From positions 1 through 64,000 of the forward strand of contig PTKV01000002.1 of the NCBI GenBank assembly GCA_002937895.1: a stretch of DNA of 64,000 bases, given 5' to 3'. The notes beneath the pieces were generated by a model. The model ran no database searches, was not told the DNA's origin, and saw only the letters and a program-made list of their open reading frames with translations. The position numbers and the translations under genes are program-made. This DNA comes from Alphaproteobacteria bacterium MarineAlpha5_Bin9. GTDB taxonomy: Bacteria > Pseudomonadota > Alphaproteobacteria > HIMB59 > GCA-002718135. Shown piece after piece: positions 37,123 through 46,057 of this stretch. Each line of letters begins with the position of its first letter. Positions within the stretch are counted from its first letter, which is position 1.

Positions 37123-37907
37123 AAAATTTTATTATAAATTTCTATAGCTTGTTTAGTTTCTAAAACATCATGAACTCTAATAATATCTACTCCTTGTGTA
37201 AATGCATAAAGAGCTGAAGCTATAGATCCTCCTAATCTATCACTAACATTTGAATTATCAATTTTATTTATCCAGCTTTTTCTTGAAGAGCCTATGACTA
37301 AACCATATTTTTGTATTCTTAATTTTTTTAAATTCTTTAAAATAAGCAAATTTTGATTTAGATTTTTTCCAAAGCCTATTCCTGGATCAAACCAAACTTT
37401 TTTATTTGAAATTTTATTTTTTTTTAATTTATCTGTAATTTTAAGAAAATATTTTTTAATATCTGTTAATACATTATTATATGAATTAGTTTTGCTTTGC
37501 ATTATTTTTGGTGATCCAGGGGTATGCATTAAAATTAGACCATTTTTATATTTTTTTGAAAGTTTAAATAAATCATTACTCCCACCATAAATATCATTGA
37601 TAAAATGTGCGCCATTTTTAAGAGCAAATTCTTGAGTTTCTAATTTATTAGTATCTATTGATATAAAAAATTTATTTTTTGGTAAAACTTTTAGAATTGG
37701 TGCTAGTTTTTTTATTTCACGATTATAAGAAATAGGTTCACTTCCTGGCCTAGTACTTTCTGCTCCAATATCAATAATATCTGCGCCACAATTATACATG
37801 TTTTGAATATGTTTAAGTGCATCAACTTTTGTAAAAGCTTTTCCTCCATCACTAAAAGAATCTTTTGTTACATTGCATATTCCCATGATTAATGGTTTTT
37901 TTTTCAT
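37110..37907 (-). CDS. folP: Dihydropteroate synthase
   Basis: A 265-residue TIM-barrel enzyme joining pABA with hydroxymethyl-dihydropterin diphosphate. The signature is GICNVTKDSFSDGGKA, followed by DIIDIGAESTRPGSEPIS, NDIYGG and WFDPGIGFGKNLNQN. The first motif has GICNVT where GILNVT is usual. It overlaps folB and lies 4 bases after pabC. It is the target of sulfonamides; the known resistance positions cannot be judged here. Confidence 0.93.
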   Translation of the reverse strand: MKKKPLIMGICNVTKDSFSDGGKAFTKVDALKHIQNMYNCGADIIDIGAESTRPGSEPISYNREIKKLAPILKVLPKNKFFISIDTNKLETQEFALKNGAHFINDIYGGSNDLFKLSKKYKNGLILMHTPGSPKIMQSKTNSYNNVLTDIKKYFLKITDKLKKNKISNKKVWFDPGIGFGKNLNQNLLILKNLKKLRIQKYGLVIGSSRKSWINKIDNSNVSDRLGGSIASALYAFTQGVDIIRVHDVLETKQAIEIYNKILCSR

Positions 37908-37911
37908 AATT

Positions 37912-38682
37912 TTACTTTTGTCTCTTTGAAAGAGTTTTGTTTATATACGATTTATAGAATTGATAAAACTTATTATAAAATAAATTATCTCTTTTTTTCC
38001 ATCCAATTTGTGGAATCTCATCAACAGAAACTACCCCTCTGCCAGAACCTAATAAAATAATTTCATCATAATTGTTTAAGTTTTGTAAAAAAATATTCTT
38101 TTTTTTTATTTTAAATTTTTTACTAAAAAATTTTAATGAGATACCATGGTAACAACCCTCTTTTGGTGTCAAAATTTGATTTTTATAAATAAAAACTATA
38201 TTAGTTGTGCTTCCTTCTAATATTATTTTATTTTTATAAAAAATACATTCTGTGTTTCTATTATTGACTAATTTTAAAAAATCAAAAGTTTTTTTGTATT
38301 TCAAATTTTTGATTTTATAATTTGGTCTTTGATAATTTATCAAAACACATTTAACATAATTTGTATTATAATTTATTTTTCTTAAAGATATTGATATTGT
38401 TTTTGTTGACACAGCCACACGAAACAAGTGATGGTATTTAATATTATTTTTAAAATTTTTTTTAATGAAAGAATTTAAGAATGGTTTTAAATTAACTTTG
38501 ACTCCAATTTTTTTTAAAGATCTTGTTAAATTATAAATATGTTCATCAAAATGTAAAAATTTTTTTGATCTTCCATAAACAGCAACAGACGTAAAAGCTC
38601 CTTTTTTATTCCATAAATAATCAAATGGTTTTTCTTTATAATTATTATGCGAATATGATTTTTTGAATAATATTTTTTCCAT
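37912..38682 (-). CDS. pabC: Aminodeoxychorismate lyase
   Basis: A 256-residue PLP enzyme of fold type IV. FTSVAVYGRSKKFLHFDEHIYNLTRSLKKIG is the typical first motif, and IILEGSTTNIVFIYKNQILTPKEGCYHGISL gives the EGSxxNIF signature and phosphate-binding region. It releases pyruvate from aminodeoxychorismate to form pABA. It overlaps the end of pabA by 38 bases and sits between pabA and folP. Branched-chain aminotransferase is the related alternative, but the context settles it. Confidence 0.88.
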   Translation of the reverse strand: MEKILFKKSYSHNNYKEKPFDYLWNKKGAFTSVAVYGRSKKFLHFDEHIYNLTRSLKKIGVKVNLKPFLNSFIKKNFKNNIKYHHLFRVAVSTKTISISLRKINYNTNYVKCVLINYQRPNYKIKNLKYKKTFDFLKLVNNRNTECIFYKNKIILEGSTTNIVFIYKNQILTPKEGCYHGISLKFFSKKFKIKKKNIFLQNLNNYDEIILLGSGRGVVSVDEIPQIGWKKRDNLFYNKFYQFYKSYINKTLSKRQK

Positions 38683-39202
38683 TTTTAGTTAAAAAAGATT
38701 CAGGATGAAATTGAAAACCATAAACTTTATTAATATTATCTTCAAAGGCCATAGCAACTTTTGTAGTGGTGCACCTCATGGTAATTTTAATTTGATCAGA
38801 ATAATATGGCTCAAATAATTTTAAAGAATGATATCTGCCTACAGTATAAATAGTTTTATGTTTAAAAAGTTTACTATTCTTTAAAACAATTATTTTTGAT
38901 TGATGACCGTGATAAATTTTTTTTTGCTGACAAATTTTTCCTTTTTCATTAAATAAAATTTGCTGAAACCCAAGACAAATTCCTAAAAGCTTTTTTTTGG
39001 ATTTAAACCTATTATAAATATCTGATGTAATAGGATAATCTTTTGGCTCTCCCGGACCTGGAGAAAAAACTACTAAATTTGATTTGGACAGTTTCCTATA
39101 ATTTATATCAAAATAGTTGCTTACATACACTTCATCAAACTTACTTAAAAGATGAACTAGATTAAAAGTAAAGGAATCTTGATGATCAATAATATATATC
39201 AT
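38645..39202 (-). CDS. pabA: Glutamine amidotransferase of aminodeoxychorismate/anthranilate synthase
   Basis: A 185-residue class I amidotransferase. FSPGPGEPKDYP, the catalytic cysteine in GICLGFQQIL and the His-Glu pair in FQFHPESFLTKNG form the triad. It gives ammonia to PabB and, in many bacteria, also to TrpE (amphibolic PabA/TrpG). It overlaps pabB by 4 bases and pabC by 38 bases. No second copy is visible in the window. Confidence 0.9.
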   Translation of the reverse strand: MIYIIDHQDSFTFNLVHLLSKFDEVYVSNYFDINYRKLSKSNLVVFSPGPGEPKDYPITSDIYNRFKSKKKLLGICLGFQQILFNEKGKICQQKKIYHGHQSKIIVLKNSKLFKHKTIYTVGRYHSLKLFEPYYSDQIKITMRCTTTKVAMAFEDNINKVYGFQFHPESFLTKNGKNIIQKIIFA

Positions 39203-40401
39203 TTTTTAAACAAATTTATTAAGGATTTAGCTTTAATATAATTTTCATTATACTCTGCTTTAGCTTTACTTCCTACTACTACACCACTTGCGGCAGAAAT
39301 TTCCGATTTGCCTTTATAATGTAAAATGGATCTTATTATAACATTAAATCTCATATCTAAATTTGTTTTAATATATCCAAAACTTCCAGTAAAAATGTTT
39401 CTATTTTCAATTTCATAATTATTGAGTAAATTTAATGTATTTATTTTTGGACACCCTATAACAGATCCGCCTGGCATCATAGCCTGAATAATTTTTTTTG
39501 TGGAAATATTTTTTTTTAATATACCAGAAATTTTTGTTATACAATGATACAAATCTTTATATTCCTCAATGTATTTTAATTTTTTTATTTTTACAGTTCC
39601 ATTTTTACATATTTTAGATAAATCATTTCTTTCCATATCTACGATCATGTTGTGTTCTTTTGACTCTTTAATATTATTTTTAAAATACTTCTTCGCTTTT
39701 GCTAAACTGCTTTTTTTATTTTTTTTCATTGTTCCAGCTATAGGCTTTGTTATTAAAATATCATTTTTTCTTTCTATAAGCGTTTCAGGTGAACAACTAA
39801 TGATAGAATAATTAGTGTCTCTAATAAAAAATGCCTCGGGAGAAGGATTAGTTTTCATTAACTTTACGAACAATGAAAAAGAATTTATTTTGGATTTATT
39901 AATATATTTTTGACAAATTTTAATTTGATAAGTTTCTCCATTCTTAATTTTTTTTACAAATTTGTTAAATACTTTAGTATAATTTTTTAGAGATAGATTG
40001 ACTTTAAAACTTGAACTATGTTTAATTTTCAAACTATAATTATTTATAAAAGATTCTTTTAAAAATATAACGTTTTTTGGTTTATAAAATATTCCCATTG
40101 GAAAACTATTATTTTTTTGCTTAATTATTTTTATTCCTATAAGATTGCATAAAATCTCATATCCAAAAAAACCAACATATCCAAAATGTTTTTTATTTTT
40201 TTGATTTTGAACTTTTATAAAAAATTGATTTATGTTTTTCCTACTTAAAATAATTTTTTCACTAAAATCACTAAAAAGATAGTAACCTCTTTTTATCTTA
40301 TAAATAATAATAGGTTTATCTGAGTGAATTAATTTATTTAAGTATGTTTTGGACAAATTTTCCTCATTTTTATTGTAAAATTTATTATTTCGTTTTATCA
40401 T
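39199..40401 (-). CDS. pabB: Aminodeoxychorismate synthase component I (chorismate-binding)
   Basis: A 400-residue chorismate-using enzyme, short for PabB (about 450). The core has NGETYQIKICQKY, NPSPEAFF, SCSPETLIE, MMPGGSVIGCPKI and SAASGVVVGSKAKAEYNENYIKA. In the motif that carries a catalytic lysine in E. coli PabB (PIKGT), this protein reads KPIAGTMKK, the anthranilate synthase form. Its neighbours pabA, pabC, folP, folB and folK argue for folate. It starts 11 bases from the divergent DUF2141 gene. A bifunctional or TrpE role is the alternative. Confidence 0.78.
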   Translation of the reverse strand: MIKRNNKFYNKNEENLSKTYLNKLIHSDKPIIIYKIKRGYYLFSDFSEKIILSRKNINQFFIKVQNQKNKKHFGYVGFFGYEILCNLIGIKIIKQKNNSFPMGIFYKPKNVIFLKESFINNYSLKIKHSSSFKVNLSLKNYTKVFNKFVKKIKNGETYQIKICQKYINKSKINSFSLFVKLMKTNPSPEAFFIRDTNYSIISCSPETLIERKNDILITKPIAGTMKKNKKSSLAKAKKYFKNNIKESKEHNMIVDMERNDLSKICKNGTVKIKKLKYIEEYKDLYHCITKISGILKKNISTKKIIQAMMPGGSVIGCPKINTLNLLNNYEIENRNIFTGSFGYIKTNLDMRFNVIIRSILHYKGKSEISAASGVVVGSKAKAEYNENYIKAKSLINLFKK

Positions 40402-40412
40402 TATTTTATTAT

Positions 40413-40838
40413 ATGTTTTATATTTATACCAAAAGAATAGTTGTTATTTTTTGTTTTTTTTTGTTCAGTTCCAGTCTGTTTTCTCACGGAACAATAATTG
40501 TAGAAAATGTCGAACATGGAGAGGGAGAAATTGATTTAAAAATTTATATTGATAAAAAATCATTCCTTGAAGAAGATCAGGCTTTTGAAACTATAAGGAA
40601 AAAAGCCACAAAAGGAGAAACTATCATTCCCCTAATAAAAACTCACGAGGGCAACTTAGCAATTGTGGTTTATCATGATGAAAATGGTGATGGAAAGCTA
40701 AATACTGGTCTATTTTGGAGACCAAAGGAAGGATTTGCTTTTAGTAATAATTATGTTCCAAAAGGACCTCCTAGCTTTAAAAAAGCATTAATTTCATTAG
40801 AGCACAATGTGCCTCATAAAATAAAGCTGAATTATTAA
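40413..40838 (+). CDS. Exported DUF2141 protein
   Basis: A 141-residue protein beginning at the ATG at 40413, with a hydrophobic signal peptide of about 24 residues (VVIFCFFLFSSSLFS). After it comes HGTIIVENVEHGEGEIDLKIYIDKKSF, and then IVVYHDENGDGKLNTGLFWRPKEGFAFSNN, which is the DUF2141 pattern including a D-x-N-G-D-G calcium-like loop. Periplasmic or secreted; role unknown. The ORF extends upstream to an ATG at 40344, but the later start gives a clean signal peptide. Its stop shares TTAA with the stop of rpoH. Confidence 0.8.
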   Translation: MFYIYTKRIVVIFCFFLFSSSLFSHGTIIVENVEHGEGEIDLKIYIDKKSFLEEDQAFETIRKKATKGETIIPLIKTHEGNLAIVVYHDENGDGKLNTGLFWRPKEGFAFSNNYVPKGPPSFKKALISLEHNVPHKIKLNY

Positions 40839-41710
40839 TTTATAAAAAAATCTTTTGGCTGATTAGAAATTTCTAATAATTTTTTTTGTAACTTATAAAG
40901 GGCTGCTCTTTCTATTTGTCTGACTCTTTCCTTGCTTATGCCCAGGTCGTTTCCAAGTTCTTCAAGAGTTTTCGCTTTTTCCTCAAGTTTTCTTGAAGTA
41001 ATTATAATTTTCTCTCTATCTTTTAAATAATTGAGGGCCTGATTAATCCATTTTTTTTTCAAATTACCATCAATACTTGCTTGAGTTGTTTGTTCTTGAT
41101 TTGGATTTTCATCTTTTAATAAAGAAATTAATTCGATATTTCTATTTTGATCCTCATATACAGTTTGATTTAAAGATTGATCACCTGCTTGTAATCTAGA
41201 CTCCATATTTTGAATATCAAATTTATTAACCTTTAAAATACCTGATATAATTTTTAACTCATTCTCTCCCATAAAATCAATTGATGGATTTGTAATTTGC
41301 TTTTTCAATTTTTTTAGATTAAAAAAAAGAGCTTTTTGTCCAGCTGTTGAGCCATTTTTAACTATAGACCAATTCTTTAATATATAATCTTGGATATTTG
41401 CCCTTATCCACCAACTTGCATAAGTAGACAGTCTAAAATCTTTTGAAAGATCAAATTTTTTTAATGCATGAATAATTCCAACTATTCCTTCGTTTATTAA
41501 ATCTTCAAATGGTAGACCATAATTAATATGCTTTCTTGCTATAGATACTACCAACCTTAAATATGATTTTAAAATTTTTTGAAGATCCTCCTCATTACCT
41601 AAATCTTTCCAGTTTTTAATTAATTTATATTCTTCCTCCTTGCTTAAAATTTTTGCTTTAGAAGAATATTCAATCAGATTGTTAATAATTATTGATTTTT
41701 GATTAATCAT
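40835..41710 (-). CDS. rpoH: RNA polymerase heat-shock sigma factor (sigma-32)
   Basis: A 291-residue group 3 sigma factor from the ATG at 41710; the reading frame stays open to 41770. Region 2 has KSYLRLVVSIARKHINYGLPFEDLINEG and YASWWIRANIQDYIL; the RpoH box is GQKALFFNLKKLKKQ, which is specific to sigma-32. Region 4.2 has TLEELGNDLGISKERVRQIE. It directs transcription of chaperone and protease genes; candidate target promoters occur upstream of dnaK and hsp20 in this window. It is divergent from proteorhodopsin with a 226-base gap. Confidence 0.9.
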   Translation of the reverse strand: MINQKSIIINNLIEYSSKAKILSKEEEYKLIKNWKDLGNEEDLQKILKSYLRLVVSIARKHINYGLPFEDLINEGIVGIIHALKKFDLSKDFRLSTYASWWIRANIQDYILKNWSIVKNGSTAGQKALFFNLKKLKKQITNPSIDFMGENELKIISGILKVNKFDIQNMESRLQAGDQSLNQTVYEDQNRNIELISLLKDENPNQEQTTQASIDGNLKKKWINQALNYLKDREKIIITSRKLEEKAKTLEELGNDLGISKERVRQIERAALYKLQKKLLEISNQPKDFFIN

Positions 41711-41753
41711 AATTAAAAAATAAGCAATAAAATAAATTTTACAATTATTATAA

Positions 41754-41772
41754 ATATGCAAAAATTGCATAT
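41754..41772. promoter_or_regulatory. Perfect palindrome upstream of rpoH and proteorhodopsin
   Basis: ATATGCAAAAATTGCATAT consists of two exact 8-base arms with a 3-base centre. It lies about 45 bases before rpoH and about 165 bases before the proteorhodopsin start, so it looks like a dimeric regulator site. The protein that binds is unknown. Confidence 0.5.
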
Positions 41773-41850
41773 CAAAAATGTTTTATTTTAATAACATAGA
41801 TAAATAACAAAAAATTAAAATCAAAAAAATTTTATAAACAAAAACATTAC

Positions 41851-41879
41851 TTGAACTATATTAATCAATTATATAAAAT
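41851..41879 (+). promoter_or_regulatory. Candidate sigma-70 promoter of proteorhodopsin
   Basis: TTGAAC, a 17-base spacer and TAAAAT match the housekeeping consensus at 4/6 and 5/6 positions. The expected transcript start is near 41886, giving a leader of about 50 bases that contains the ribosome-binding site AAGGGAG at 41924-41930. Confidence 0.6.
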
Positions 41880-41890
41880 TTAAAAATCAG

Positions 41891-41911
41891 GTAGATAAAT
41901 AATTTATTTAC
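41891..41911. promoter_or_regulatory. Palindrome at the start of the proteorhodopsin leader
   Basis: GTAGATAAAT and ATTTATTTAC are arms around one A; they are exact complements except for one G-T position. It lies just after the predicted transcription start, so it could be an operator that blocks the polymerase. Confidence 0.4.
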
Positions 41912-41936
41912 CATACTCATGTGGAAGGGAGTATTT

Positions 41937-42626
41937 ATGGAAACTTTTTTACAAGCTTCAGATTTTGTTGGAGTTACATTTTGGCTAGTATCTGTTGGAA
42001 TGGTTGCTGCAACAGTTTTCTTTTTTTACGAAGGCTTAAGAGTGAAATCTGAATGGAGAACCTCACTAGTAATTGCAGGTTTAATAACTCTTATAGCGGC
42101 AATACATTATTATTATATGAGAGATTATTGGGTTCATACAGGTGAATCACCTATTGTGTATAGATATATAGACTGGTTATTAACAGTTCCACTTCAAATG
42201 ATTGAATTCTACATAATACTAGTCGCAGCAGGTATTGCTGTTTCTTCAAACGCATTTTGGAGATTACTAGTTGGAACTTTAATTATGTTAATTGGTGGTT
42301 ACATGGGTGAAAATCAATGGATTAGTCCTCTTATGGGATTAATTATTGGTTTTGCTGGATGGGCAATCATTATTTGGGAAATTTTCCGTGGTGAAGCAAG
42401 TCAAGCATCTATGAACAACGAAATTGTAAAAACCTGTTTTAATGCAATGAGAATAGTAGTTTTGGTTGGTTGGATAATTTATCCTCTTGGATATATTTCA
42501 GGAACCATGATGGGAGCTATTGATGTAAATTCGCTAAATATAATTTACAATTTAGCAGACTTCATAAATAAAATTTTATTTGGTTTATTTATTTGGAATG
42601 CTGCTGTTAAAGCTTCGGCTAAATAA
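41937..42626 (+). CDS. Proteorhodopsin, blue-absorbing type
   Basis: A 229-residue light-driven proton pump with seven helices. The start at 41937 is chosen because AAGGGAG sits 6 bases upstream; an upstream in-frame ATG at 41919 lacks this. H57 (H75 of reference), proton acceptor D79 (D97), donor E90 (E108) and the retinal lysine in DFINKILFGLF (about K212) are all present. Position 105 is Gln (VPLQMIEFY), which tunes it to blue light of open ocean water. There are no carotenoid or retinal genes nearby, so retinal must come from elsewhere. A terminator follows. Confidence 0.95.
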   Translation: METFLQASDFVGVTFWLVSVGMVAATVFFFYEGLRVKSEWRTSLVIAGLITLIAAIHYYYMRDYWVHTGESPIVYRYIDWLLTVPLQMIEFYIILVAAGIAVSSNAFWRLLVGTLIMLIGGYMGENQWISPLMGLIIGFAGWAIIIWEIFRGEASQASMNNEIVKTCFNAMRIVVLVGWIIYPLGYISGTMMGAIDVNSLNIIYNLADFINKILFGLFIWNAAVKASAK

Positions 42627-42640
42627 TTTTAAAAAAACCT

Positions 42641-42672
42641 TAAAAAGCCTCTATAATTAGGGGCTTTTTTTA
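42641..42672 (+). terminator. Intrinsic terminator of proteorhodopsin
   Basis: AAAAAGCCTC and GGGGCTTTTT form a stem with one wobble pair and a loop of about 8 bases, ending in a run of seven Ts. It lies 15 bases after the gene. Confidence 0.85.
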
Positions 42673-42741
42673 TTTCATTTATTAACTAGAATTTAAAGTT
42701 TAAAAGTCCTTTCTGAATAATGTAAAGTAAAAATTTATTAT

Positions 42742-44127
42742 ATGACTAAGTTATATATTTATAACAGTTTGGGAAATCAAAAAGAAGAATTTATCCCGAT
42801 TGATTCGTCTCACGTTAGAATTTATGCTTGTGGTCCTACGGTATATAGCTATGCGCACATTGGAAATGCAAGAATGGCTGTAGTCAATGATTTATTAACG
42901 AAAATAATAAAAAAAATTTATCCTAAAGTAACTTATGTCTCAAATATAACTGACATAGACGATAAAATTATTAAAACATCTCAAGATTTAAATGTTCCCT
43001 TTAAACAAATAACAAGAAAATTTGAAAAAATATATAATGAAGATATGATTAATCTTGGTGTAATTAAGCCTGATATCCAGCCAAGAGCAACAGAATATAT
43101 TTCTGACATGATAAAGTTAATTCAAAAACTTATTAAAAATAATAATGCTTATGAAAAAGATAAACATGTTTTGTTTCATGTTCCTTCATTTCAAAAATAT
43201 GGTGAGTTGTCAGGAAGAAATAGGGAAGAACAAATTATTGGAAGTAGGGTTGAGGTAGCTCCATTTAAAAAAGATCCTACCGATTTTGTTTTGTGGAAAC
43301 CAAGTGCAAATAATGTTCCCGGTTGGGATTCTCCTTGGGGATATGGCAGGCCAGGCTGGCATCTTGAATGTTCTGCAATGTCAGAAAAAACTTTAGACAT
43401 CCCTTTTGATATTCATAGTGGCGGAGTTGATCTAATTTTTCCACATCATGAAAACGAAATAGCTCAATCTTGTGCAGCGCATAAAAATAACAATCCAAAA
43501 TCTTTTGCAAAATATTGGGTGCATAATGGTTTTGTAATTGTTGATGGAGAAAAAATGTCAAAATCACAGGGAAATATTCGTTTAGTAAATGATCTTATAA
43601 AAAGCTATGATGGGGAAGTTTTAAGACTCACCCTTATCTCAGCTCACTACAGACAACCTTTAAATTGGACTATTAGCGCAATCAATCAATCTAAAAATAT
43701 TCTTGATAAGTTTTATCGCACATTAAAAGAACTTGAGAAAATTGAAATACCAGATAAAATCGATATCCCTGAAAAAGTTTTTAATGCTTTATGTGATGAT
43801 ATGAACACCCCTCAGGCACTTGCTGAATTAAATAAAATTATTAAAAATCTTAATACCGCAAGTAAAGATGAAAAAATATTTATCAAATCAAGTATTATTG
43901 GAGCGGGTAATATTTTAGGAATATTTCAAAAAAACCCCAATGAATGGCTTAACTATGGAAGATCAGAAATTTTAGATGACAAAACAGTAAATAAGTTGAT
44001 AAACGAAAGAAATAAAGCTCGTAAAAATAAAGATTTCAAAAAAGCTGATGAGATAAGAGAAAAATTGAAAAATAAAGGAATTGAAATAGAAGATAAAGAA
44101 AATGAAACAATCTGGAGAAGTATCTAA
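42742..44127 (+). CDS. cysS: Cysteinyl-tRNA synthetase
   Basis: A 461-residue class I synthetase. The zinc cysteine and HIGH motif are in IYACGPTVYSYAHIGNARM, further zinc ligands in GWHLECSAMS and FPHHENEIAQS, and the KMSKS motif in GEKMSKSQGNI. A C-terminal DALR-like and coil domain ends with ARKNKDFKKADEIREKLKNKGIEIEDK. It is followed by thrS, whose start lies a few bases beyond its stop, and a separate promoter for cysS must lie after the rhodopsin terminator. Confidence 0.95.
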   Translation: MTKLYIYNSLGNQKEEFIPIDSSHVRIYACGPTVYSYAHIGNARMAVVNDLLTKIIKKIYPKVTYVSNITDIDDKIIKTSQDLNVPFKQITRKFEKIYNEDMINLGVIKPDIQPRATEYISDMIKLIQKLIKNNNAYEKDKHVLFHVPSFQKYGELSGRNREEQIIGSRVEVAPFKKDPTDFVLWKPSANNVPGWDSPWGYGRPGWHLECSAMSEKTLDIPFDIHSGGVDLIFPHHENEIAQSCAAHKNNNPKSFAKYWVHNGFVIVDGEKMSKSQGNIRLVNDLIKSYDGEVLRLTLISAHYRQPLNWTISAINQSKNILDKFYRTLKELEKIEIPDKIDIPEKVFNALCDDMNTPQALAELNKIIKNLNTASKDEKIFIKSSIIGAGNILGIFQKNPNEWLNYGRSEILDDKTVNKLINERNKARKNKDFKKADEIREKLKNKGIEIEDKENETIWRSI

Positions 44128-44131
44128 AAAA

Positions 44132-46054
44132 ATGGGGGAACAAGTTGAAATAAAACTTACTGATGGGAGTATAAAAAAAATCTTAAAAGGAACAACAGGC
44201 AAAAACATTGCTGAAAATATTTCTAAGTCACTGGCTAAAGAAGCTATAGCTATTGAAGTAAATGGAATTATAAAAGATCTAAGTTATAAAATAGATGCTG
44301 ATTGTCATATTAATATCATTAAAAAAGATAATGAAAAAGCATTAAAGCTAATAAGGCACGATTGCGCTCATGTAATGGCAGAAGCAGTTCAAGAATTATT
44401 TCCAGACACTCAAGTTGCAATTGGTCCTACAATTGAAAATGGATTTTATTATGATTTTTATAAAAAAAAACCATTTATCGAAGAAGATTTAGAAAAAATT
44501 GAAAAAAGAATGCACAAAATAATATCTAAAAATGAATTTTTTATAAGAAAAATTTTAACAAAAAAAGAAGCGATGGATCTTTTTAAAAAAAAGAAGGAAG
44601 ATTATAAGATTGAAATAATTAAAGATTTAAAAAAATCTGAAGAGATATCAATATATAATCAAGGAAAATGGTTCGATTTATGTAGGGGGCCTCATATGCC
44701 TTCTACCAAATTTATTGGAAAATCCTTTAAACTTATGAAAGTAGCTGGGGCATATTGGAGAGGAGATTCAAAAAACACAATGCTTACACGCATTTATGGC
44801 ACAGCGTGGAGAAATGAAAATGAATTAGAAAAATATTTAAATCAAATTGAAGAAGCCGAAAAAAGAGACCATAGAAAATTAGGAAAAGAAATGGACTTAT
44901 TTCATTTTCAAGAAGAGGCTCCTGGAGCTGTGTTTTGGCATCCCAAAGGATGGTATTTATTTCAATCATTAATTAATTACATGCGAGAAAGACAAAATAA
45001 TGAGGGGTATGTAGAAACAAATACACCTGAATTAATTGATCGTTCTTTGTGGGAAGCATCAGGACATTGGGAAAAATTTGGAGATAACATGTTTACAACA
45101 GATCCTAAAGAAGAAAAGGTTTTTGCTATAAAACCAATGAATTGTCCAGGAGCTGTTGAAATTTATAAAAAAGGGTTGAAAAGTTATAGAGATCTGCCCT
45201 TACGTATTTCAGAATTTGGAAAGGTTCATAGATATGAACCATCTGGTGCTCTGCATGGACTGATGCGTGTTAGAGCTTTTACTCAAGATGATGCCCATAT
45301 TTTTTGTACTGAAAAACAAATAACCTCTGAATGCAAAAGTATCTGTGATCTTATTTTAAGTATTTATAAGGATTTTGGATTTTTAGATGTTAGAATCAAA
45401 TTTTCTGACAGACCACAACAGCGTGTTGGTGATGATGATATTTGGGACAAATCTGAGATCGCATTAAAAGAAGCAATGGAGGCAACAGGATTAAAATATA
45501 CGCTTAATCCTGGGGAGGGTGCTTTTTATGGTCCTAAATTAGAATTTATTTTAAGAGATGCAATAGGGCGGGATTGGCAATGCGGAACTCTGCAAGTTGA
45601 TCTTAATTTACCCAAAAGACTTGGTGCCTCATATATTACTGAAGATGGTCAAAAGAAAACTCCTGTTATGCTTCACAGAGCTTTGTTTGGATCATTAGAA
45701 CGTTTTACAGGAATCTTAATTGAACACTATGCGGGAAACCTTCCTCTATGGCTTGCTCCAACACAGATAGTAATAGCAACAATAACCTCTGATTCTAATG
45801 ATTATGCTATAAACTTAAAAAGTAAATTTATTAAGGAGGGGTTTAGGGTTGAGCTTGATATACGAAATGAAAAAATTGGTTATAAAATTCGAGAACATAG
45901 CAATCAAAAAAAGCCAATAATTTTAGCAGTTGGAAAAAAAGAGGAAAAAGAAGAAACTGTATCTGTTAGAAAACTAGGCAGCTCCAATACTACAATCTTA
46001 AAAGTTGAAAAAGTTATAACAAATTTAAAAAAAGAAATTATATCACTGATTTAA
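44132..46054 (+). CDS. thrS: Threonyl-tRNA synthetase
   Basis: A 640-residue class II synthetase with an N-terminal TGS domain (VEIKLTDGSIKKILKG), the editing domain (RHDCAHVMAEAVQELFP), the metal site in WFDLCRGPHMPST, and catalytic motifs in RISEFGKVHRYEPSGALHGL and HRALFGSLERFTGILIEHYAG. The C-terminal anticodon domain is typical. The start at 44132 is preceded by GGAGAAG; an ATG at 44102 inside cysS is also possible. hisI follows at 4 bases. Confidence 0.95.
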   Translation: MGEQVEIKLTDGSIKKILKGTTGKNIAENISKSLAKEAIAIEVNGIIKDLSYKIDADCHINIIKKDNEKALKLIRHDCAHVMAEAVQELFPDTQVAIGPTIENGFYYDFYKKKPFIEEDLEKIEKRMHKIISKNEFFIRKILTKKEAMDLFKKKKEDYKIEIIKDLKKSEEISIYNQGKWFDLCRGPHMPSTKFIGKSFKLMKVAGAYWRGDSKNTMLTRIYGTAWRNENELEKYLNQIEEAEKRDHRKLGKEMDLFHFQEEAPGAVFWHPKGWYLFQSLINYMRERQNNEGYVETNTPELIDRSLWEASGHWEKFGDNMFTTDPKEEKVFAIKPMNCPGAVEIYKKGLKSYRDLPLRISEFGKVHRYEPSGALHGLMRVRAFTQDDAHIFCTEKQITSECKSICDLILSIYKDFGFLDVRIKFSDRPQQRVGDDDIWDKSEIALKEAMEATGLKYTLNPGEGAFYGPKLEFILRDAIGRDWQCGTLQVDLNLPKRLGASYITEDGQKKTPVMLHRALFGSLERFTGILIEHYAGNLPLWLAPTQIVIATITSDSNDYAINLKSKFIKEGFRVELDIRNEKIGYKIREHSNQKKPIILAVGKKEEKEETVSVRKLGSSNTTILKVEKVITNLKKEIISLI

Positions 46055-46057
46055 ATT

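Noticed and set aside
39199-40401. Naming the pabB gene trpE because of PIAGT
   Set aside because: The short length and the neighbours pabA, pabC and fol genes favour aminodeoxychorismate synthase; kept as a finding instead.
44102-44131. thrS start inside cysS
   Set aside because: The ATG at 44102 would add ten residues before the TGS domain; the ATG at 44132 has a ribosome-binding-like GGAGAAG upstream. Both remain possible.
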